Assembly: GCA_023268255.1 (NCBI GenBank)
Contig: JALNJX010000003.1
Coordinates: forward strand, 175,896-239,895
Length of the DNA stretch: 64,000 nt
DNA from: Candidatus Wolframiiraptor sinensis
GTDB lineage: Archaea; Thermoproteota; Nitrososphaeria_A; Caldarchaeales; Wolframiiraptoraceae
Direction: 5' to 3'
Position numbers and translations under genes: made by a program. Position 1 is the stretch's first letter, and every line of letters starts with the position of its first letter. The notes beneath the pieces were generated by a model. It ran no database searches. It was not told where the DNA came from and worked only from the letters and a program-made list of their open reading frames with translations. Shown in pieces: positions 52,763 to 60,630 of this stretch.

Positions 52763-52830
52763 GGCTGAAACGGCTAGGCCCTAAGATATGAGAGTAGGGT
52801 CGTGCCGTGTATCGCGCTGAAACGGCTCTG
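52763..52830 (+). repeat. Structured intergenic element with a repeated 12-mer
   Basis: GCTGAAACGGCT occurs at 52764-52775 and again at 52816-52827. Between them GGCCCTA (from 52777) pairs with TAGGGTC (to about 52801) to make a 7-bp hairpin, and the flanking CGACGGC/GCCGTG can pair too. A TTATAAAT at 52743-52750 could start a plus-strand transcript near the first repeat. It may be a small RNA or a paired protein-binding site. No known family recognised. Confidence 0.4.
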
Positions 52831-52910
52831 CACATTATCGTCAGAAATTTTGCTAAGGCGATTTTAGCATTTTCTTGAATGGCGCATCTGTGATGTGAAG
52901 AAGGCTCAGA

Positions 52911-53042
52911 GCCCCGGGAGCTACACGGCTACGGTGGCCAGAAGTATCCGATACAAGAGGAAGAAGTCTAAGACGACTCAACAGAAGCAGATGCTGAAGC
53001 TGATATGCGAGGAATGCGGCTACACGATGCACAAGATTTAAA
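52911..53042 (+). pseudogene. Broken 5'-truncated copy of rpl44e
   Basis: The stretch from CGGGAGCTACACGGCTACGG to ACGATGCACAAG repeats bases ~23587-23709 of the intact L44e gene with many synonymous-looking changes. One extra A (CAAGAGG for CAGAGG) shifts the frame inside the KYPIQRKK region, and a CAG triplet is added further on. The first zinc knuckle and the C terminus are missing. It cannot make a working L44e. Confidence 0.85.
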
Positions 53043-53082
53043 GGCATCTGGCTTTACGTCTATGTTGGCAGTGTGGTAGGGA

Positions 53083-53661
53083 TTGAGGATCACTGATGAG
53101 GTGCTCGTCCGCGAGGTTATGTCGAGCCCCGTGATAGAGTGTAGCCTAGATGAGAGCGCGCAGGAGATAGCCGAGAAGATAATGAGGTATAAGGTTGGGG
53201 CGGTGATAGTGACGTCGGATGATGGCTCCCCGCTCGGGATAATAACGAAGACGGACTTAGTTGAGAAGGTCATAGCCAGAAATGCGAAGCCCAGTGAGGT
53301 TAAGGCGAGGGACATAATGTCCACCCCGCTCCACACGATAGATCCCGAGGCGAGGATCGAGGACGCGGTAAGGAGGATGAGCAAGCTCGGGGTCAGCAGG
53401 CTAGCGGTGGTCTATAAGAACAAGCTAGCCGGCATAGTCAGCTTGAAGGATATACTTCAGGTAACGCCCGAGATTCTCGAGATAGTGAAGGAGAACATGA
53501 AGATCATGGGCCTCCGCCTCCTCAGGAGAAGCGGCGAGGGATATCTTGAGGGATACTGCGATAGCTGCGGGGAGTGGTCGGATATGCTGTTAAACGTCGA
53601 GGGCCAATACCTTTGCGAGGATTGCAGGCTCGACCTCCTGAGAAGGGAGAGGGAGGAGTAA
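53083..53661 (+). CDS. CBS-domain pair with C-terminal zinc ribbon
   Basis: Two CBS motifs, at about residues 10-65 (VREVMSSPVIECSLDES, GIITKTDLVEK) and 75-125 (ARDIMSTPLHTI, GIVSLKDIL), then a zinc ribbon CDSCGEWSD with CEDC (about 157-180). CBS pairs bind adenine nucleotides or SAM; the ribbon suggests nucleic-acid contact. Start is TTG 53083. A TTTAAAGG element near 53037-53044, at the end of the broken L44e copy, may be its promoter. Confidence 0.82.
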   Translation: MRITDEVLVREVMSSPVIECSLDESAQEIAEKIMRYKVGAVIVTSDDGSPLGIITKTDLVEKVIARNAKPSEVKARDIMSTPLHTIDPEARIEDAVRRMSKLGVSRLAVVYKNKLAGIVSLKDILQVTPEILEIVKENMKIMGLRLLRRSGEGYLEGYCDSCGEWSDMLLNVEGQYLCEDCRLDLLRREREE

Positions 53662-53698
53662 TCAAGGTATTTGAGCCGCTCGAAGCCCCCTAGCCCCA

Positions 53699-54412
53699 AT
53701 GATAAAGCTCATCTCGTTTGACGCGTGGAATACCATTCTCAGGCTGGACATGATAATGAGAGCCATTGCTGAGAAGCTCGGCGAGCAGATAGGCTTAGGC
53801 CGCGAATCTGTGCTCGAGATCATGATAGGCGTTTATAGGGAGCTTAAGCCCAGATGGGCGTCCGGGCTGATCGAGGACTCGATGATAGTCGAGGTTGCTC
53901 AGCGCGCGCTCGCGGAAAAGCTTTACCTCACGAGAGACGTAGTCTCAAAGGCTGTTATAGATGCTTTCAGAACCATGGATCCGCTAGAGCTCGTTTACCA
54001 TGATGCATGGAGCACCTTGGAGGATCTCTCGAGAGAGTTTAAGCTAGCGGTGGTCAGCAATGTATTCTACTGGCCCGGAAGCTTGACGAGGAGTGTCATC
54101 GAGGAGGCGGGGCTCTCGCGATTCTTCAAGGCTCAGCTATACGCGGATGAGCTCGGAATATCCAAGCCCGATAGAAGGATATTCCTGAGGCTTTGCAGCA
54201 TGCTGGGGATCTCAAACGAGGCGGCAGCGCACGTCGGAGATGAGCTCATTGAGGACATCGGGGGAGCAATCTCGTCGGGAATGAGGGCGATTCTAATAAA
54301 GAGAGATGCTGAGAAACCTCTGGTAATTAAGGAGCTGGGTCTCGCAATAATACCCAGGCTATCGGACCTGCGGCATGCGCTGAACGAGCTTCAGAGGCAC
54401 GCTGAAACATAA
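53699..54412 (+). CDS. HAD-superfamily hydrolase
   Basis: 237 residues. HAD motif I FDAWNTIL (nucleophile Asp9; the second Asp of DxD is Trp-Asn here), motif II VVSNV near residue 118, the Lys in GISKPDRRIF and motif III HVGDELIEDIGGA. Helical cap between motifs I and II. DxWNT-type motif I is found in many archaeal HAD phosphatases. Substrate unknown. Confidence 0.85.
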   Translation: MIKLISFDAWNTILRLDMIMRAIAEKLGEQIGLGRESVLEIMIGVYRELKPRWASGLIEDSMIVEVAQRALAEKLYLTRDVVSKAVIDAFRTMDPLELVYHDAWSTLEDLSREFKLAVVSNVFYWPGSLTRSVIEEAGLSRFFKAQLYADELGISKPDRRIFLRLCSMLGISNEAAAHVGDELIEDIGGAISSGMRAILIKRDAEKPLVIKELGLAIIPRLSDLRHALNELQRHAET

Positions 54413-54446
54413 AAGATAGCAGCTCATCTTCCTGCTGGTCTTAGGT

Positions 54447-54911
54447 GTGAGCACTGAGGAGCCGAGGCGTCGCAAATTCGTCGCGGATGCCATGCTCAAG
54501 AATCTCGTTTCATGGCTGAGAATTCTCGGATATGACACCATCTACTGGAGCGGCGGCGATAGGGAGGTCATCGGCATAGCCGAGGCCGAAGATAGAATTA
54601 TACTCACCATGGATAGGGGGCTTGCAGCCGCCGCCGCGAGAAGGGGGCTAAAAGTCCTCCTATTCCACGAGAACAATATACCCGGAATCCTTGCTAGGAT
54701 GGCTAACGAGCTCGGCTTAAGCCTGAGCTTCGACCCGAGATCCACTAGGTGCCCGGTTTGCAATCACCCGCTCAGACTTGAGCATAGATCTGGTAGGGAG
54801 GAGTGGATGTGCCCGGGATGCGACAAGAAATACTGGAGGGGCTCGCACTGGAGAAACATTAGCCGGGCGCTCGAGGAGGCTAGGAGAAAGCTCACAGGCT
54901 CACCTAGATAG
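54447..54911 (+). CDS. Mut7-C RNase-domain protein
   Basis: 154 residues. PIN-like Mut7-C (DUF82) domain with acidic residues in FVADAMLKNL, ILTMDRGLA and a zinc ribbon CPVCNHPL with CPGCDKKYWRGSHW at the C terminus. A probable RNA nuclease; its substrate in archaea is not known. Start is GTG at 54447. The copy C insertion begins about 20 nt after its stop. Confidence 0.85.
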   Translation: MSTEEPRRRKFVADAMLKNLVSWLRILGYDTIYWSGGDREVIGIAEAEDRIILTMDRGLAAAAARRGLKVLLFHENNIPGILARMANELGLSLSFDPRSTRCPVCNHPLRLEHRSGREEWMCPGCDKKYWRGSHWRNISRALEEARRKLTGSPR

Positions 54912-54931
54912 CGGCGCTCGCACAATTTTAA

Positions 54932-55281
54932 GAAAAGGGAAAAGAGGGTGTGAAGAAGGGGAGGGAACATTTGGACAGCCCAGCCCTGCACTAAATATGC
55001 AACCACTCCCTATATTGGAGCATTAAAATTGTGACCACAGCCCCCATCAGGGCTTTTATCGGGGTGGTTGAAGGGATATTGAAGAAGCGCCAGAGGGAAT
55101 ATCACTTCATCAAGAGGCTCGTGGAGGTGACTGAGGAGGGGGAAATGGCCGCCGCCAAGATGCATTACTTGATCAAGGAGCCGGAGGGGGTCTCCATGAG
55201 CTTGAAGATTCTAAGGAAGATCGAGAACGATCTGGCGGTCTGTGGGGGAGCTATAGTCTTTTTTCGTGATCAGACTATACA
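54932..55281. mobile_element. Solitary IS110-derived element (copy C)
   Basis: About 350 nt inserted in the promoter of the AMMECR1 gene. It opens with GAAAAGGGAAAAGAGGG like the other copies and carries the bridge-RNA-like unit, but no transposase. The left flank CACAATTTTAA (54921-54931) and right flank TAAATATGCA (55282-55291) match the two variable segments of the unit and overlap in TAA. Joined, they give CACAATTTTAAATATGCA, a plausible undisturbed TATA region. The limits given here follow from that reading. Confidence 0.5.
54977..55054 (-). ncRNA. Bridge-RNA-like unit of copy C
   Basis: A 78-nt unit closed by AGCCC (54977-54981) and GGGCT (55050-55054). S1 is ACTAAATATGCA (54990-55001) and S2 is ATTAAAATTGTG (55022-55033), each after GC and before ACCAC, with CTCC-loop-GGAG between. 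S2 matches the left flank inverted over 11 nt and S1 matches the right flank directly over 10 nt. Strand is assigned by analogy with copies A and B. Confidence 0.5.
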
Positions 55282-55333
55282 TAAATATGCAGGAGGAGGT
55301 TTATCTCGGCGAATATGGAGAGGCTTAGCTTGA
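55064..55333 (+). CDS. Doubtful small ORF inside copy C
   Basis: An 89-codon frame with helical, charged composition (KKRQREYHFIKRLVEVTEEG, then LKILRKIENDLAVC). It runs through the AMMECR1 TATA region and past that gene's start, so its last third is unlikely to be real. It may be the remnant of a gene interrupted by the element, or chance. Confidence 0.2.
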   Translation: MVEGILKKRQREYHFIKRLVEVTEEGEMAAAKMHYLIKEPEGVSMSLKILRKIENDLAVCGGAIVFFRDQTIHKYAGGGLSRRIWRGLA

Positions 55334-55929
55334 GTGAGGGCGCTTATCTCGTCAAGCTTGCGAGAAAGACCATAGAAGTTTATCTTTCCGGGAAGACGCC
55401 CGTTCCGCCTGAGGATGCTCCGGAGAGGCTTAGGAGGAGGCAGGGAGTCTTCGTGACGCTCTACACGCATCCCGAGAAGGAGTTGAGGGGCTGTATAGGG
55501 ATTCCGCTGCCCGAGTACCCGTTGATAGAGGCGGCGATGAGAGCCGCGATAGCGTCCGCGACCGAGGATCCAAGGTTCCCGCCGGTCTCCCTCGATGAGA
55601 TGTCGAGCATAATAGTTGAGGTCAGCGCGCTGACCCCTCCCGAGGAGATAAAGTTCACGGATCCAAAGGAGCTTCCGAGCACGATAAGGATCGGGGAGGA
55701 TGGGCTGATAATCGAGGCGGGAGTTTACAGCGGCCTCCTCCTGCCGCAGGTTCCCGTCGAGTATGGCTGGACGCCGGAGGAATATCTCATGCACCTCTGC
55801 CTCAAGGCCGGTCTCGCGCCCACCTACTGGCTCACCGGAAAGATGAAGCTATACAGATTCTCCGCGCAAGTGTTCGAGGAAGAATCTCCTAGAGGTAAGG
55901 TAATCGAGAGAAAGCTCGAGAGGCATTAA
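55315..55929 (+). CDS. AMMECR1-domain protein
   Basis: 204 residues with the invariant LRGCIG motif near residue 60, the RxFPPV-like DPRFPPVSLDE and a conserved GVYSGLLLPQVP. The family is universal in archaea and eukaryotes; a redox or modification role is suspected but unproven. An ATAAATATG TATA box (about 55281-55289) precedes a leaderless ATG at 55315. Confidence 0.93.
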   Translation: MERLSLSEGAYLVKLARKTIEVYLSGKTPVPPEDAPERLRRRQGVFVTLYTHPEKELRGCIGIPLPEYPLIEAAMRAAIASATEDPRFPPVSLDEMSSIIVEVSALTPPEEIKFTDPKELPSTIRIGEDGLIIEAGVYSGLLLPQVPVEYGWTPEEYLMHLCLKAGLAPTYWLTGKMKLYRFSAQVFEEESPRGKVIERKLERH

Positions 55930-55953
55930 GGGTGCCCAGGTGGAGCTACGCGG

Positions 55954-57123
55954 ATGACGTCCTCTCATAGAATACACTTCGGAGTATGCGGCATAGGCTA
56001 CGGACACGCGGCGAGATCAGCGATCATAATACGCGAGCTTGAGAGGCGCGGTCTCGCCGTGACTGTCTCATCTTATGGTGATGGCCTAAGATACCTGAGA
56101 TCCGTGGGAGCGGATGCGCTGCAAGCCCCGCCGATATCTTACGGGGTGCTCCCCGATGGCAAGGTCAGCATAAAGATGACGATCTTCCGGAACATATTTC
56201 TGCCCCTCAGGTTCATGGAGCAGGTCTCGTGTGAGCTGGGCTATGCGGAGGGCGCGAGCCTAGTCTTATCTGATTCAAGGGCTTCCACAACCCTGGCCGG
56301 AAAACTTCTCGGCAAGCCGACGCTCACTATACTAAACCAGTTTAATATCAGGATCGAGTACCCGAGATATCGGAGGCTGATAGAGCTTCTCGAGGCCGCC
56401 TGCTACGCGCCGGGAAAGATATGGGGTCTCAGCGACGAGATCCTGATAGCGGATTATCCCCCACCATACACGATCTCGAAATGGAACCTGGTTATCCCGG
56501 ATAATCTCCTAGAAAAGACGAGCTTTATAGGGCCTGTAATTGAGAGGCTGGAGGAGAACCCGCGGAGAGATGAGGTCTGCGGGAGATTCGGCTTGGACCC
56601 GAATGGCGGCCCGATAATCTTCTATCACGCGAGCGGGCCGGCTTACGAGAGAAAGATTCTGACGAACCTCATACTACCGATCCTTGACGAGATAGCGGAA
56701 GAGTATCAGGTGATAGCGACCCTCGGCGGCGATAAGCCCGAGCACATTACCAGGCGCGCAAGAGTTTATCACTGGATCGATGATCCGATGAAGATATTCG
56801 CGATCTCTGACTTAGTCATCTGCAGGGCTGGCCAGACTACTCTGGCAAAAGCTCTCGCGATGGGAAAGCCAGTGATAATGATACCAATACCGGCGCACGG
56901 AGAGCAACTCGGCAACGCGCTATCAGTGGCAGAATCCGGAGCAGGCATAATATTGCAGCAGCACCAGCTATCGCTCGAGGCGCTCAGATCGGCGATAAGA
57001 AGAATATTGTCGGGGGAATCCTTCCGCGAGAGCGCGGAGGAGTACAGAAGACTTCACATGACGTTGAATCCGATAGAGCAGATATGCTCAAGAGTTTTGA
57101 GGTGCATCGAATCCACAGTTTGA
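55954..57123 (+). CDS. MurG-like glycosyltransferase (GT-B fold)
   Basis: 389 residues. N-terminal glycine loop GIGYGHAARSAIIIREL, a C-terminal nucleotide-sugar site YHWIDDPMKIFAISDLVICRAG then TTLAKALAMGKPVIMIPIP and EQLGNA. This is the family 28/MurG-type pattern used for envelope glycolipids and glycoproteins. Donor and acceptor unknown; it could act in the same glycan pathway as AglB. Confidence 0.85.
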   Translation: MTSSHRIHFGVCGIGYGHAARSAIIIRELERRGLAVTVSSYGDGLRYLRSVGADALQAPPISYGVLPDGKVSIKMTIFRNIFLPLRFMEQVSCELGYAEGASLVLSDSRASTTLAGKLLGKPTLTILNQFNIRIEYPRYRRLIELLEAACYAPGKIWGLSDEILIADYPPPYTISKWNLVIPDNLLEKTSFIGPVIERLEENPRRDEVCGRFGLDPNGGPIIFYHASGPAYERKILTNLILPILDEIAEEYQVIATLGGDKPEHITRRARVYHWIDDPMKIFAISDLVICRAGQTTLAKALAMGKPVIMIPIPAHGEQLGNALSVAESGAGIILQQHQLSLEALRSAIRRILSGESFRESAEEYRRLHMTLNPIEQICSRVLRCIESTV

Positions 57124-57184
57124 AAAGATGCGGGGAAAACCTTTATCTCATGGGCCTTCACATACTCTACAAGGAAGGTGGTAG

Positions 57185-57679
57185 ATGAGTAATAGGCCTA
57201 AAATTTCCTCCTCTGTAACGCCTGAGATGATCACGGGAATAATCAACGTGATTTTCGATCACGGAGGCAGAGCGGATATAGCGCGAATAGCGATAAACTT
57301 GCAGAGCGACGTTGATGATCTTCTGCCTGTGATAGATGTCGCGGAAGCCCTGGGTCTCGTGAAGGTGGAGGACGGTGACATAGCTCTTACGGAGCTCGGC
57401 AGGGAGTTCGTGAGGGCTAGATCGGATCAGAGGAAGCTAATTCTGAGAGATGCGCTGAGGAACGTTGAGCCATTCGCGACGATATTCAAGCTAGTGGAAG
57501 AGAGGGAGGAATTCACGGCCGAGGAGCTCTTCGAGGAAATATCGGAGGTGAAGGGGTTAAGCGAGGAGTACAGGAACCCGGATGAGATCCATAGAATGCT
57601 ATTGGAATGGCTCCTCTACACCGAGCTCGTCGAGTATGATGGGGAGGAAAAGACCTTCAAGGTCAAGAAGATCAGCTGA
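57185..57679 (+). CDS. Stand-alone AAA-associated C-terminal domain protein
   Basis: 164 residues matching the domain normally attached to the C terminus of NitT/TauT-type ABC ATPases in archaea: a winged-helix-like start (RADIARIAINLQSDVDDLLPVIDVAEALGLV in pieces), VEDGDIALTELGREFV and a helical end. Here it is a separate gene on the opposite strand, converging with the ABC ATPase with an 8-nt overlap. GGTGGT precedes the ATG. A separate regulator of the transporter is likely. Confidence 0.72.
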   Translation: MSNRPKISSSVTPEMITGIINVIFDHGGRADIARIAINLQSDVDDLLPVIDVAEALGLVKVEDGDIALTELGREFVRARSDQRKLILRDALRNVEPFATIFKLVEEREEFTAEELFEEISEVKGLSEEYRNPDEIHRMLLEWLLYTELVEYDGEEKTFKVKKIS

Positions 57680-58451
57680 GGAGGGTGTAGACCTCGTCGA
57701 CATAGCTATAGAACTCCGGGCTTCTTCTCGACCTAGGTCTCTCGAGATCAACTTCGACGACGCCGGCGATCTTGGCCGGCCTCTTCGTCAGGACTATTAT
57801 CCTGTCGCATAGCTCAACGAGCTCCTCTATATCATGGCTCACCATCACGACGGTGCTCGGCGGCATGCTCTGGTTCAGCCAGAGGGACTCCACCTCCCTT
57901 CTCAGCGATATCGCCGTCAGCGGATCAAGATGGCTGAATGGCTCATCCATGAGGAGGAGATCTGGGTGCGAGACCAGTGCGCGGGCTAGGGCGACTCTCG
58001 CCTTCATTCCGCCGCTCAGCTCCGCCGGGTAAGCTGACTCGAAGGCCGTCAAGCCCACCATGTCCAAGAACGCCTTAGCCCTCTCAATCTTATCATTCCC
58101 GCTTAGATTCTTCTCGTGGATCAGCGCGAGCATTACATTCTCAAGAACTGTGTACCATGGAAAGAGGGCGGGGCTCTGGAACATTATCGCGATCCTAGAT
58201 GTGGGCTTCTGGAGGGGCTTGCCCCTGAAGAAGACTTCTCCCTTCTCGGGCTTGATGAGGCCCGCCATTATCCTGATCAGCGTGCTTTTGCCGCATCCGC
58301 TGGGCCCGGCTATCCCAACGAACTCCGCGTACTTCACGCTCATCGAAAGGCCGTCGAAAATCTTGACGTTCTCGCCGCTTCTCAGCTTGTATCCGAAGAC
58401 TATATCCCTGAGCTCCAGTATCGGCTCCCTGATGCCGGGCTCGCTCATCAT
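57672..58451 (-). CDS. ABC transporter ATPase, NitT/TauT type
   Basis: About 259 residues with Walker A GPSGCGKST, Q-loop MFQSPALFPWYTVLENV, signature LSGGMKARVALA, Walker B LLLMDEPFSHLD and the switch His in VSHDIEELVELCD. It belongs to the nitrate/sulfonate/bicarbonate group. The ATG at 58451 overlaps the permease stop (ATGATGA); the longer frame to 58496 lies inside the permease gene. It has no C-terminal regulatory domain; that domain seems to be the gene at 57185. Confidence 0.9.
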   Translation of the reverse strand: MMSEPGIREPILELRDIVFGYKLRSGENVKIFDGLSMSVKYAEFVGIAGPSGCGKSTLIRIMAGLIKPEKGEVFFRGKPLQKPTSRIAIMFQSPALFPWYTVLENVMLALIHEKNLSGNDKIERAKAFLDMVGLTAFESAYPAELSGGMKARVALARALVSHPDLLLMDEPFSHLDPLTAISLRREVESLWLNQSMPPSTVVMVSHDIEELVELCDRIIVLTKRPAKIAGVVEVDLERPRSRRSPEFYSYVDEVYTLLS

Positions 58452-60022
58452 GCAACACCAACCATTCTCACAGCCCTCTCGTATAGTCTCCTCCATAAGA
58501 GCCTATTCAGGAGGACTATGAAGCCGGCCATCCAGATCGTCGCGGCAATTAGCAGGGCGACGTCGCCGCTCTCCACAGCTATGCTCATCATCCTCCCTAT
58601 CCCCGGGCTTCCGAGATCCCAGGTGAACTCGCCGAGAAAAGCGCGCTCGGCTATTACCAGGGTGTTCCATCCGCCTCCAAAGCATACGAGGCAGCCCATT
58701 ATGAGCGAGGGAAGCATTCTCGGGAGATAGAGGTGCCTGAGCTTCTGGATTCTAGTCATCCCGAGGGCCTTGCAAACCTCCTCCTCATCATAGGGTATGC
58801 CCCTCAGACCATCCAGCAGGAAGAATAGGAGATACCACTGTGTTCCGAGCAGTATCATCAGGAATGCGCCCAGCTCCAGCGGGAGACCCGAGTCGATGAT
58901 TGCCTTCGCGATCAATGGCATGATGAGCGTCGCCGGGAAGGATGCTATGATCTGGAATGGCGGTATCAGGATCTTCTCGAGCACCTTATTCTCGTAGATA
59001 AGGATCGCGACCGGCATGGTCCAGAGAAGGCCGAAGGCGGCGGCGGCCGACACTCGGGCGAGCGAGAAGCCTATCATCACGAGCGGATCAATAACTCCGA
59101 GCCTTAGAAAGCCCTCTAGGATGTCTTGTGCCCAGGTTAGCGTGGCCCCCGTGAGAATTCTCCCGAAGATGTTTTGCCAGAGAAGTGCAGTGATGGCGGC
59201 GGATAGCGAGGCGATTAGCAGGCCTTTCCCTATTCTGGAGGGAATTCTCAGCTCGAATGAGCCGATCATGGGGCTTAAGCCGAATGATACTCTTTTAACC
59301 ACTCGCGACAACCAGCTTGAGACTCTCTCGATCCAGACTCTTGGCATCTCAGCTGCTCTCTCCTCGAACTTGTACCTCTCACTAAGCCTCATGACCGGGA
59401 TGAAGACTAGCAGGTTCATGAGTATCACGGCTGCAACAACGGCGGCCATGCTCATCACGAACTCGGCCACTCTCCCCGCCAGTATGTAGTTCGTGGAGAG
59501 AGTCCCTATACCGAAGAGACTCCACTCCGCCTCTCCCACAGTGATTATCTCGCAGGCCACTAGAAAGTATAGCCCATTGGCCCATGATGGTGGAAGATTG
59601 CTTGCTATGCCGGGGAAGGCGGCCGGGATATAGAGGCTCGTGAGCCTTTTCCACGCGCTTAGCCCAAGGGCGCTTGAGGCTTCTCGAAGCTCCGGGGGTA
59701 TCAGCCCCACCCCCTTATAGACGCCGAATGCTATGTTCCATACCTGGCTTGTGAATATCAGGAAGATCGCGGCCAGCTCGGGCCCGATTATCGGGTGGAT
59801 CATTATGAAGACGTATAATGCTATCGGGAAGAAGCCGAGGATCGGGATCGACTGAAGTATATCGAGGATCGGGATTATGATCTTCTCCGCCGCCTTGTTG
59901 ATTGCGGCGGGTATCCCGACGCATAGGGAGAAGACTATGGATATGATTAAGGCTATGGTCATTCTTGCCCAAGACATCCCGACAGCTGCCAGGATCGTGA
60001 TCAGCTCCTCTGGAATAGCCAA
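58448..60022 (-). CDS. ABC transporter permease, two fused domains
   Basis: 524 residues with two complete BPD-type permease domains in tandem. Each has its ATPase-binding EAA loop: EASSALGLSAWKRLTSLYIP near 113 and EVCKALGMTRIQKLRHLYLP near 420. About 11-12 helices in total. Most transporters of this type use a dimer of a single-domain permease. No substrate-binding protein gene lies in the window, so the substrate is open. Overlaps the ATPase start. Confidence 0.88.
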   Translation of the reverse strand: MAIPEELITILAAVGMSWARMTIALIISIVFSLCVGIPAAINKAAEKIIIPILDILQSIPILGFFPIALYVFIMIHPIIGPELAAIFLIFTSQVWNIAFGVYKGVGLIPPELREASSALGLSAWKRLTSLYIPAAFPGIASNLPPSWANGLYFLVACEIITVGEAEWSLFGIGTLSTNYILAGRVAEFVMSMAAVVAAVILMNLLVFIPVMRLSERYKFEERAAEMPRVWIERVSSWLSRVVKRVSFGLSPMIGSFELRIPSRIGKGLLIASLSAAITALLWQNIFGRILTGATLTWAQDILEGFLRLGVIDPLVMIGFSLARVSAAAAFGLLWTMPVAILIYENKVLEKILIPPFQIIASFPATLIMPLIAKAIIDSGLPLELGAFLMILLGTQWYLLFFLLDGLRGIPYDEEEVCKALGMTRIQKLRHLYLPRMLPSLIMGCLVCFGGGWNTLVIAERAFLGEFTWDLGSPGIGRMMSIAVESGDVALLIAATIWMAGFIVLLNRLLWRRLYERAVRMVGVA

Positions 60023-60078
60023 GCTCTCATCAGAATCCTCATAGGCTTGAGGCCTCTAAAAATGGATTTCCCGGAGAC

Positions 60079-60504
60079 CTAGAGATGCCGCCTGATCATG
60101 TCCTCTATCGCGGGCCTCGGCCTGGCGCCGATCATCATGTCCACGGGCTTACCATTCTTGAACAGGATGAGCGTGGGTATGCTCATTATCCCGAATCTCA
60201 TGGCGAGGCCCCGGTTCCTATCAACATCCACCTTCGCGACGACGATCTTTCCAGCGTAATCCCTGGCTATTTCATCTAGGATCGGGGCTATCATCCGGCA
60301 GGGACCACACCACTCAGCCCAGAAATCCACTAAAACGAGCTCATGAGATCCGATGAACTCGTCGAATTCCTCCTCACTTATGTGGACGGGTCTCGAGTAT
60401 TTCATGGGCTCTTCAGTCCTGCCCATGAGCCTCCTCATCTTCTCATACTTGATTTTCTCGAGCTCCCAGTCCTCAGGCATCGAGAGCTTAAACATCGTAG
60501 CCAT
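60079..60504 (-). CDS. trx: Thioredoxin
   Basis: 141 residues, thioredoxin fold with the active site FWAEWCGPCRMIAP, DVDRNRGLA and the cis-Pro loop MSIPTLILF. An N-terminal extension of about 38 residues precedes the domain and looks helical and charged; such extensions occur in archaea. The ATG lies in CATCTAATAA, the flank matched by the copy D variable segment. Confidence 0.93.
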   Translation of the reverse strand: MATMFKLSMPEDWELEKIKYEKMRRLMGRTEEPMKYSRPVHISEEEFDEFIGSHELVLVDFWAEWCGPCRMIAPILDEIARDYAGKIVVAKVDVDRNRGLAMRFGIMSIPTLILFKNGKPVDMMIGARPRPAIEDMIRRHL

Positions 60505-60511
60505 CTAATAA

Positions 60512-60614
60512 ACTCGAGGGAAAAAGATGGGTAGTGTCAGGGAAGGGGCATCTAGACAGCCCTTCACTCGCCATTATTAGATGATCACTCTTTTGCTGGA
60601 GCATTAAATGTGGG
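60512..60614. mobile_element. Solitary truncated copy of the IS110-associated repeat (copy D)
   Basis: Lies between trx and pheT. It opens AGGGAAAAAGATGGG, has CATCTAGACAGCCCTTCAC and the first unit with S1 ATTATTAGATGA (60573-60584), then CTGGAGC and S2 ATTAAATGTGGG (60603-60614), but the closing half with ACCAC and GGGCT is lost. S1 is the reverse complement over 10 nt of CATCTAATAA at 60502-60511, which ends 5 nt before AGGGAAAA. No transposase. Confidence 0.6.
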
Positions 60615-60630
60615 CTAAGTCGAAAAGTTC

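Noticed and set aside
52664..52860. Riboswitch in the leader of the ECF S-component gene
   Set aside because: The likely minus-strand promoter lies between the structured element and the gene, so the element would not be transcribed with it. No known riboswitch motif was recognised.
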